A stretch of DNA of 64,000 nt, from the NCBI GenBank assembly GCA_018296165.2, contig JACKQL020000007.1, positions 434,001 to 498,000 of the forward strand, given 5' to 3'. Positions 56,192-64,000 of this stretch are shown in pieces. The position numbers and the translations under genes were made by a program. The notes beneath the pieces are model-generated. The model was not told where the DNA came from, made no database searches, and worked only from the letters and a program-made list of their open reading frames with translations. Source of the stretch: Termitomyces sp. T153 (lineage: Eukaryota > Basidiomycota > Agaricomycetes > Agaricales > Lyophyllaceae). How positions within the stretch are numbered: position 1 is the first letter of the stretch; every line of letters begins with the position of its first letter.

Positions 56192-59111
56192 TCATGTTTG
56201 GCTAAGCACCGTCCGCCCCAGCGCCTCCCGCCCCGCGCTGCTCACACAAACGCTGCGTTCGTACCGGCCCCCGCTGTTCCGCGTCATCCTCCCCGTCCGT
56301 CCCCGCTCCATGTGCTTGCGCTCCCACTCATCCTCCGCCTCTACAATCGCTCGTACCCTACTCATGTACTCCAGACGCACCTCCGACCGCCGCATTGCCA
56401 CAACTGACACAGGCACAATCCCCTCCAGCGCCTTCCCAGTCTCCAGCTGATGGTCCACGCGAGCACGGAACAGCTCACGCGCTCGACCGGCCCTGATCCA
56501 GACTGACGCCGGGTTACGTGAAAGCCACGCCAACTCTCGTCCTCCGACAGTCCACGCCCGTGGGCAGAACAGCATCGTGTGCCCGACTTCATCGTCGTTG
56601 GACGCTTCGCAGCTGCTCCACCCAAGCCCCTGTACACAATCAGTCTCTTGTTGCCCGTCGTCCCCACGCGCACTCACCTCCCGGGTGTCCCAAGGGCCAC
56701 GCCTGAGATACGTGTCCGCATACGACACAAACTCTGTATGACGTGCCGCCAGTCTACCCTGGTCCGCTGACATGCCGTCCTCTTCATCTATTTCCCACCC
56801 TCTGAAAACATTAGTGCAGAGAAACTGTAAATTGTTCATAGTCCGTCGTAAATCTGGCGAGGGAAAGTCGTCCCCTGTCGCAGGGTTGGGGATGTCGGGC
56901 AGATCAATGTCCCCGACCTGGTATGCCGAGCCTCCGTACAGCCGGAGAAGTGTCTCCCTGTGTAGCAAGGAACCATGTTCGTGAAAGCATAATGCCTGCA
57001 GATATGATACCGCCAGTTGGGGCCCACAGGCCTGGAACATCAGAATCGTCTGAAGGGGAAGATCTTGCGTGGGTACCAGGGATATGTCTCCATAACCACA
57101 CGTGCGTGAGTCGTCGTCATCCAAGCTCAAGAACACCACGGAACATACCATTACACGTACATATCACAGGTCTCCTGCAGTCCTTGATAAAATTTGTGAC
57201 AGCAGTCCAAAAGTTTGTGTCATCCTTGAACAGTATGTCCACTTCCTCGAGTAGAATCAAAGACTGTCGGACGCTGCACGGCGCTAACATTGAATTTCCC
57301 ACTGCCTCCACGCCCTCGTTTTCCTTGAGGTAATGACTTCCAGCGAGATCAGATGCACCCACTACGCCTGTCCTGGCTTTCCGCACATGATGATTCTTCC
57401 CAGCATCCCCAATCAAGCCGTCAATACCAGTACCATTCCGTCTCCCAATTCCAGGATAGACCTCGAGCACATCCCACCCGAGCTCCTCAGCACATGCATA
57501 CACCGCTGCAGTTTTTCCTGACCCAGATGGCCCTGCGAGTAGAATTGTATTTGTAAGCGGGGTAAAAGTACGCTGCGCGGAGCAGTCCTGTTGAAGTTTA
57601 CGTTCAGTGAGATTTCCCAGGTCGGGAAGAGGAGATGCTCGAGAAACAGGACTTGAAGCCCGATCATATGATGTTGGACTTGATGGTGCGGGGGAGGAGA
57701 AATAGTCCTCGTCATGCACGATCCAAGAATCATCTTCATCTTCCGCGTCGACCCTTCGTTTTTTCTTTCCCCGCTTCTTTTCCACTTCGCGTATAATGGT
57801 TCTCGGCCGCTTGGTGCCTCGTGAATATTCGACCTTTGTTTTCCCCTTCCCTTTCATGTTTGCTTCCGAATCTTGTTCCTCTTTGAAAGCTTCACTCGTC
57901 CCCAACTGTAACTCGAGAGCGCGTATCCAATCGCGGAGATATGTAGCATTATCTTCGTTACCCAGAATCTCTGCGGCACGGGTTGGTCGCCATTTGTCAA
58001 CCCAAAGCCAGTGTGCTGACCCCTCGGGTTGAGAGGCGGTCGTAAAGCGAGATATTGCTGGGTGTTCTCGGTGTTCATGCGGAATAGTATCCAAGTATGT
58101 ATCCTTATCAAGCAAAATAGTAGATGTTGAAACCTGGGTAGATGGTGTTATATCCTTCTCAGTCAGGAGTTGTTTCAATGAACCGGCTTTATAAGAGGCA
58201 GGTACAGTCGAACTAGACCCACGCTTGGTGAGACGGCCATAGGGGATAGCTGAAGGCGGAAAAACGTGTTGTGGGCCACGAACATGCTGCGAATCCTTGT
58301 TCGGAAATGGTGCAACTACCTCTTTAGTTTTTAAGAAACAAGAATTAGACGATTGAAGAGCGGCTTTTGAGGGACGTGATGCAAAGATGGGTGCCAACTT
58401 GGGATTTACTACCTCATCAGGCAGCTCTAAGAGCACTATCTCAGGCGATTGAGATGGTGAGGGAGCAAGTGTAGCTTTTGGACGACGAGGAGCAAACAAA
58501 GGTGCAAGAGGCTTAGATACACTAGCTTTAGAAGAGCGAAGAGGTTTCAGAGCTTTCGTTTCCACGATGATGGGATCCTCTTGGCTGCCACTTTCTTCTA
58601 TAAGTGCGATGGAATCAGAGCCTGAGGAAGCCGCTACGCTGGGCAGTCCATCGTCTTCAATCTCTATCATTATATCTGGATTGGAAACAGGTGGAGGCGA
58701 TGGCAATGAGGGGGCAGGCTTCGTGAAGAAAGGATGAAGAGGCCGTGGCTCGAGACTTGCTGTGACACGGAGCAGAGGTCAGACGCGACGACAATTCAGT
58801 GATTTGAGAGATTTAGGCTCACTTTTCCTGAGCTTCTCGACCACTGGTGCCATATTCATCTCTTCTATGTCCTCTGTATTTGTTGATGTCGATGTCGAGG
58901 TCAGTCGCGTCGATTCATCCTCAATTACCTGTTCAACCGGTGCAGGAGTGGTAGGGGTAGATTTAGCAGGGAATAAATCAAAAAGTGTCCTCTGTCTAAT
59001 CGCCGCGGACTGTCGAAGGTCTCGTGAGTATGCAAAGTGGGATAATGTAGGCGCCAACCCAACTGATTTGGCTTTAGATTTGGCCGAGGCACTTCGTCTC
59101 GTGTCCACCAT
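56192..59111 (-). CDS. ELG1: Elg1/ATAD5-like clamp-unloading AAA+ ATPase
   Basis: The large subunit of the alternative RFC complex that unloads PCNA after replication. The first exon (ATG at 59111) holds IRQRTLFDLFPAKS, a PCNA-binding-like motif, and joins in phase across an intron (58751-58811) to SLEPRPLHPFFTKPAPS, a HPFF block common in this family. A long S/P-rich stretch precedes WVDKWRPTRAAEILGNEDNA. Walker A is LAGPSGSGKTAAVYACAEEL, followed by GWDVLEVYPGIGRRNGTGID and GDAGKNHHVRKA. Walker B is SLILLEEVDILFKDDTNFW. An AAA+ lid and C-terminal part continue through QTILMFQACGPQLAVSYLQA, ending at 56192. Overall order matches Elg1 rather than Rfc1 or Ctf18. Confidence 0.88.
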
Positions 59112-59365
59112 CGAATTAAATCGCGTCTGGCTTCCTGCCTACCGTCGTCTAGGTCTTGTCGGGTGGAGATGTCGAGAAGCACGTTACACGACGCGTCGAA
59201 CCACTGTCCCACTCAAACCCACACGTGACTTTGAAAAGATCACCCCGGCCCGGCCCCGAGCGAGACCTTTTAGAAAGAGGTCACGTGGTGTCTAATAGGT
59301 GTTTCTCGAGAATCAGTTTAAATAGGAAATAGTAAAGAAAGAATTTTTGTGTTCCTAAAATGTTG

Positions 59366-59641
59366 CCTGAAATAAGAAAAAAAAATTCTACCACTGCTTC
59401 TTGAGAAATACATAGGATACAGATCGTGTTTCTCTTCTGTTTTCAAGAAATATGTAACATGTACTTTTCCTCTTTCTGGAGTTAGTTTTGTCAAGTTTCT
59501 AAAAGGTGTTTCTTAGGTAATTTTTTCATGTTGATCAAGAAAAACTGATTAGAAAGATTCCTTGAGAAACAGAAAGAAACACTGATCAGAAAGCCTTAAA
59601 ATATTTCTTAGGAAACTCCATTTGGAAACACATATTGTGTC
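59366..59641. repeat. left terminal inverted repeat
   Basis: Inverted match to 63724-64000 over about 275 bp with scattered substitutions and small gaps. Shared blocks include CTCTTTCTGGAGTTAGTTTT, GATCAGAAAGCCTTAAAAT and GGAAACTCCATTTGGAA. Confidence 0.85.
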
Positions 59642-60098
59642 AAGAAGTGTCACTTCAGGAGATCTCATAAGTTTCTTGAGAAACATCAATTAGAAACATG
59701 TTATATGATTTCTAATATGTTTTTCTCAAGTAGAAATTATGATATCAATTTGAAACTAGTCAAATAGAATGATTTCTGTTGATATAGTGTATCTTGAGTG
59801 AATAACATGATTTTTCTTTGAACATTTCTTGTGAAAAAGTAGTAGTCTCTGCTGCCATACAACAGGAGTTTCTCAAGTGAAACAGATTATAAATACCAAT
59901 CATGTTTCTCACTTTTAACTCAAGAAGAACATTTTATATATTTTTATGTAATTCTTTAAGAACTCTTACTCTGTTTCTTTTTACTATATCTCAAGAAAAA
60001 TTTTCATATTTCTTAGTTAACATTAGTTGAAAACATCTTTGGTAGTTTGAAACAAGGAGAAACATTTTAAAGATATACAAATTCTTCTTGAGTTAACA

Positions 60099-60612
60099 GT
60101 GAGAAACATAATTTGTATTGATAATCTGTTTCTCAAGTAAAGTTTAGAGAAAAATCATTTTATTGACTCAAGATACACTATATCAACAGAAATCACTTGA
60201 TTTAACCAGTTTCAAATTTATATAGTAATTTCTACTTGGAAAAAACATATTAGAAATTATATAACCTATTTCTCATTGATGTTTTGCAAGAAACTTACAA
60301 GATTTCCTGAAGTGTGTGGCTCTTAGTGCATGAAAAGTGCACATACATAGATTTGCTCATCATATTTACAATATAGATTGTCAATCATAGTATATTCAAT
60401 GTACAGTTATGAAAACACTAGTATATAGTAAATGAGTGGAGGTTTGAATGTCTACAATTTATAAAGGCAAGAAGATGTGCAGTATTCAGTATGGTAAGTA
60501 TATAAATATACATTCAATTCCAATATTTAAGGCAGTGAATTGAGCAAGAATTTGAATTCTCTAAAAAATGTTGAAAAGAGGCATGAGAAATTCAATAAAC
60601 AAAAATGAAGAC
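60099..60612. repeat. inner inverted repeat, left arm
   Basis: Begins GTGAGAAACATAATTTGTAT and runs inward. It is the inverse of 62508-63009, with blocks such as ATAATCTGTTTCTCAAGTAA, CAAGATACACTATATCAACA, ATTTGCTCATCA and GAATTTGAATTCTC. The first part (to about 60326) is also inverted relative to 59650-59940, giving three related copies of one roughly 230-280-bp block (plus at 59650-59940, minus at 60099-60326, plus at 62795-63009). Confidence 0.8.
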
Positions 60613-62105
60613 AATGATCCCTAACACACTAATGTTTGCAAAAAAGTTTAACAACAGCATATAGCTCAAAAACAACAAAAAAAAACCATTGCTGTGCAAG
60701 TACTTTATCTATGACACCAATAACATAAATAGTGGAACTAATATGATGATAAACAAAGTACTGATTGTTGACAATCTTTATGAGCAATGTTAGTGTAAAA
60801 TCCTATAAAGGAGTTGATAGTCTTGGACAAGGTTTTTTTACAAGCACAAAGTAATAGAGATTTATGAGACATTTCTTCATGTCTTAGTTCAATGTCAGTG
60901 TTCAAACTTCTAATCTCCACAGTATCATTACAACATTTACCATAAGTTTTTTTAGACTAATTTTCATCTTCTCTAAGTCTACTTCTTCTTTCTGGTTTCT
61001 TAGTTGTCTATTATAAAGCACTGGTACATTGCAAATATAAGTATTCAATAAATATTTTCAAAGATTAGAAAGCATAAGATATCACATGGAAATGGAAATA
61101 GGAGCTGGTTTCAACACTCCTAGCTGTTGTCAAAAGTGATCTGCTGTACAATTGTTAATAGGACTGAGGTGCTTCTGACCAATTGGATATCTTTGGATCT
61201 TTTTTTTTTTCTAAATTTTCTTTCATCTTCATTTTCATCACTAAAGTCCTCATTGACACTACCAGTATATATGTAGCATCTTTTTATGTATGCCATAATG
61301 TTGAAGTCTGGTGCTGGCATCTTGTCCTGTGTTTCTATAGGCTTGAGTTCTTTGAGGATCTTGAGTATGTTAGTGCTAGGTATCTCCCATTAACAAGTGA
61401 GATTTGGTGTGAAGTGCAATATTGGAGGCACAGGGTAGAAGGCAGCTTGAATGAGATGCCACTCTCATGCTATAAAGAGGTAGAAGCACTTCTCTGGTGT
61501 GTACAAGCCCCAAATGCTCTTCCAATTGTTTCTAGGAATGACAACTTGTTAATACTGTTCATAAGAAAGTCTCATCCACTTGTATATGCAGTCACTTACA
61601 TGAAGCATGACCAATTCAGTGTCCAACTTGTTTTTTTTTCATGATATCCTCCTTTTTAAGCCTCTGATGACATTTCTGGATGTTTCCTTCTCTATTGCCT
61701 TGGCTAAGTTGTAACTATGTTGCCTCAACCACTCAGCCAGTTCAGCTTCAAGCATGCTCTCAAGCATGACTTCAAAATGGAGCTGCTGTGGTGAGACCAG
61801 TGGAGAGAGAGGAGATTTTCTGAAGTCATTTTTGAATGCATCCCCAAGCTTTGAGCTTCAAAAACAAGCACCAAAGATCACTGATTGGGTTGACATTTGT
61901 AATAAGCATGGATGACACATTACTAGTGGCACCCTCAGGAAGTTAATTAATTTAGGAAAGGAAGCTTTCTGGTGAGATGCAGTAGCTTTGTTATTCTCAA
62001 CATTGTGACCATTGTTGATGGCTGATCCAGAGAGAATTTAATGCAAATCTAACTTGATGTGAATAATGTCATGAAAGAAGAAGGCCAATCACATACTTCT
62101 TTCAG
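60613..62105. other. interior of the element, no identified gene
   Basis: Mostly A/T-rich sequence. The only longer open frame (61183-61644, plus, 153 codons) gives LPLTSEIWCEVQYWRHRVEG then SLNEMPLSCYKEVEALLWCV, which looks protein-like after residue 50 but matches nothing I know. A homopolymer T run lies at 61200-61210. It could be a decayed transposase or captured exon. Confidence 0.4.
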
Positions 62106-63715
62106 TTTGTTTGTTCACAAAAATATTAAAAGCATTCACAATATATATATCTACACAGAACAATCACTTTTATCCCTCAATGGCTCTGTTTTTTGAAGCC
62201 AGTCAGCCTTGACACTAATCTTTTTATTATTTGTCTTATATAATATATTTGCAGCACACATTAAGGCTGTCTGTTCAATTAAAAATAAAATTCTTAGCAC
62301 AAAGATCAATGCAAAGACAAAAGTGAAGAACATAGGAATCAAAGAATATTTGGATGTCAAAACATGTGTGAAGGAGCAGCTAAATATCAAATTGATGCTA
62401 CTATAGAAAGGAGTTCCACTAAAACCAATGTTCATGTCAGCATTGATGCAAATAATAGTTTTAGTGCCATGTCCACAGGGTCTACAGGTCAGTGTCTTCA
62501 TTTTTGTTTATTGAATTTCTCATGTCTCTTTCCAACATTTTTGAGAGAATTCAAATTCTTGCTCAATTCACTGCCTTAAATATTGGAACTGAAGGTATAT
62601 TTATATACTTACCTCTATACTGAATACTGCACATCTTCTTGCCTCTATAAATTGTAGACATTCAAACCTCCACTCATTTACTATATATCAGTGTTTTCAT
62701 GACTATACATTGAATATACTATAATTGACAATCTATATTGTAAATGTGATGAGCAAATCTATGTATGTGCACTTGTCATGCACTGAGAGTCACACACTTC
62801 AGGAAATCTTATAAGTTTCTCCAAAACATCAATGAGGAACATGTTATATGATTTTTAATATGTTTTTTTCAAGTAGAAATCATTATATAAATTTGAAACC
62901 AGTCAAATAAAATGATTCTTGTTGATATAGTGTATCTTGAGTAAATAAAATAATTTTTCTCTGAACTTTATTTGAGAAACAGATTATAAATACAAATCAT
63001 GTTTCTCACTATACCTCTTTTAATTTGTTTGTTCACAAAGACATCAAAAGCATCCACAGTATATATATCTACAAAGAACAATCACTCTTATCCCTCAATG
63101 GCTCTGTCTTTTGAAGCTAGTCAGCCTTGACATTAATTTTTCTATTATTTGTCTTATATAATATATTTGCAGCACACATCAAGGCTGTCTGCTCAATTAA
63201 GAATAAAATTCTTAGCACAAAGATCAATGCAAAGACAAAAGTGAAGAACATAGGAATCAAAGGATATTTGGATGTCAAGACATGTGTGAAGAAGCAGCCA
63301 AATATAAAATTGAATGCTGCTATGAGAAGGAGTTCCACCAGAACCAATGTTCATGTCAGCATTGATGCAAATAACAGTCTCAGTGCCATGTCCACAGGGT
63401 CTACAGGTCAGTGTCTTCATTTTTGTTTATCGAATTTCTCATGCCTCTTACCAACATTTTTAAGAGAATTCAAATTCTTGCTCAATTCACTGCCTTAAAT
63501 GTTGGAATTGAAGGTATGTTTGTATGCTTACCTCTATGCTGAATGCTGCACATATTCCTTAGATTTCTTGCCTCTATAGATTGTAGTTCAAACCCCCACT
63601 CATTTACATATACCTGTGTTTTCATGACTATAGATTTAATATACTATGATTAACAATCTATATTGTAAATGTGATGAGTGACTCTATGCATGGTGAACTT
63701 GTTGCGTGCTGAGTG
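62106..63715. repeat. 918-bp tandem duplication (second copy partial)
   Basis: The sequence starting at 62106 recurs in the same orientation at 63024 (shift 918 bp) and can be followed to about 63715. Shared blocks are TATCCCTCAATGGCTCTGT, TTGTCTTATATAATATATTT and GTCCACAGGGTCTACAGGTC. Copies differ by about one base in ten to fifteen. Each copy carries an open frame on both strands: plus 62209-62406 and 63127-63498; minus 62501-62151 and 63420-63193, the latter with TCRPCGHGT..VICINADMN in both copies. No known domain is recognised. Confidence 0.8.
62508..63009. repeat. inner inverted repeat, right arm
   Basis: Reverse complement of 60099-60612, ending AATCATGTTTCTCAC. The pair encloses about 1.9 kb (60613-62507) and could mark a younger element that inserted inside, or into the arms of, the outer element. 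Confidence 0.8.
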
Positions 63716-63723
63716 CCATGCTT

Positions 63724-64000
63724 GTCAACACAATATGTATTCCAAATGGAGTTTCCTGAGAAACATTTTAAGGCTTTCTGATCAGTGTTCTCAAGGAACA
63801 GTAATATTCTTTTTAATCAGTATTTTTTAATAAACATAAAAAAAATTACCTGCGAAACACCTTATAGAAAACCTTGACAAAACTAACTCCAGAAAGAGGA
63901 AAAGGTACATGTCACATATTTCTTGAAAAGAAGAGAAACACATTTTTTCCCCTATGTATTCCTCAAGAAAAAGTGAAAGAATTTTTTTTCTTATTTCAGG
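63724..64000. repeat. right terminal inverted repeat, cut by the window end
   Basis: Reverse complement of 59366-59641 (see the left arm). Because the last base of the window matches 59366, the true arm probably continues past 64000 to pair with 59297-59365. Confidence 0.85.

Larger units (their letters stand above)
59297..64000. mobile_element. CpG-depleted DNA element with long terminal inverted repeats (runs off the window)
   Basis: CpG-rich host DNA ends at about 59290 (AGGTGTCTAAT) and A/T-rich, CpG-poor sequence starts at 59297 with AGGTGTTTCTCGAG. The sequence from 59366 (CCTGAAATAAGAAAAAAAA) reappears inverted, ending exactly at base 64000. The shared arm is about 276 bp. Both ends carry many CTTGAGAAA/TTTCTCAAG copies. 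Its right flank lies outside the window, so target-site duplication cannot be checked. No transposase is visible inside, so it is either a non-autonomous element or has lost its gene. The 5' edge (59297-59365) probably belongs to it as well. Confidence 0.7.

Noticed and set aside
58762..59295. 177-codon plus-strand frame opposite ELG1
   Set aside because: It is the antisense of the first ELG1 exons and has no independent signal.
61183..61644. 153-codon frame inside the right-hand element as a transposase
   Set aside because: No catalytic triad or known fold can be seen; kept only as an unassigned interior frame.

Overview
The window looks like an agaricomycete basidiomycete chromosome. Its genes are intron-dense, with introns of about 45-60 bp. 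Gene spacing is tight. The left flank carries the C-terminus of a KDZ-type (CxC cluster) transposase and agaricomycete-style Ty3/gypsy gag remnants. I assigned products by reading the translations and splice sites by eye; no search was run.

Layout. (1) 1-13.5 kb is a transposon graveyard in which CpG is almost absent. It holds a KDZ transposase remnant (+), an acidic repeat ORF, a cluster of tRNA-like sequences, a retropepsin-like remnant, an 18-bp tandem repeat, a candidate LTR, and gag remnants on the minus strand. (2) 13.6-59.3 kb is a gene island with normal CpG. It holds a WW/FF-domain protein, an ER-type Hsp90 with a C-terminal HDEL signal, a conserved unknown protein, a kelch membrane protein, a candidate ribonucleotide-reductase regulator, a C2H2 zinc-finger protein, a Cid2/MIX23 protein, a GILT-like thiol reductase, YOS1, mitochondrial uL22m, OST1 (ribophorin I), a small secreted protein, a PPR protein, a membrane-anchored pepsin, an ADHFE1-type dehydrogenase, HIS6, ribosomal protein uL29 (L35), a Ste20/GCK kinase, an initiator tRNA with an intron, a chitin deacetylase, the TFIIF alpha subunit, a bHLH factor and the ELG1/ATAD5 clamp unloader. 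(3) 59.3-64 kb is a second CpG-poor block. It is a mobile element with long terminal inverted repeats, a second inverted repeat nested inside, and a 918-bp tandem duplication. It runs off the window end.

The island is housekeeping in character. Several genes serve the secretory pathway: the ER Hsp90, OST1, YOS1 and the secreted or membrane enzymes that would depend on them. They are not an obvious functional cluster. The most unusual material is the fungal ER Hsp90, three GC-AG introns, the tRNA-like array, and the nested-repeat element at the right edge. I did not find a convincing new defence or biosynthetic system.
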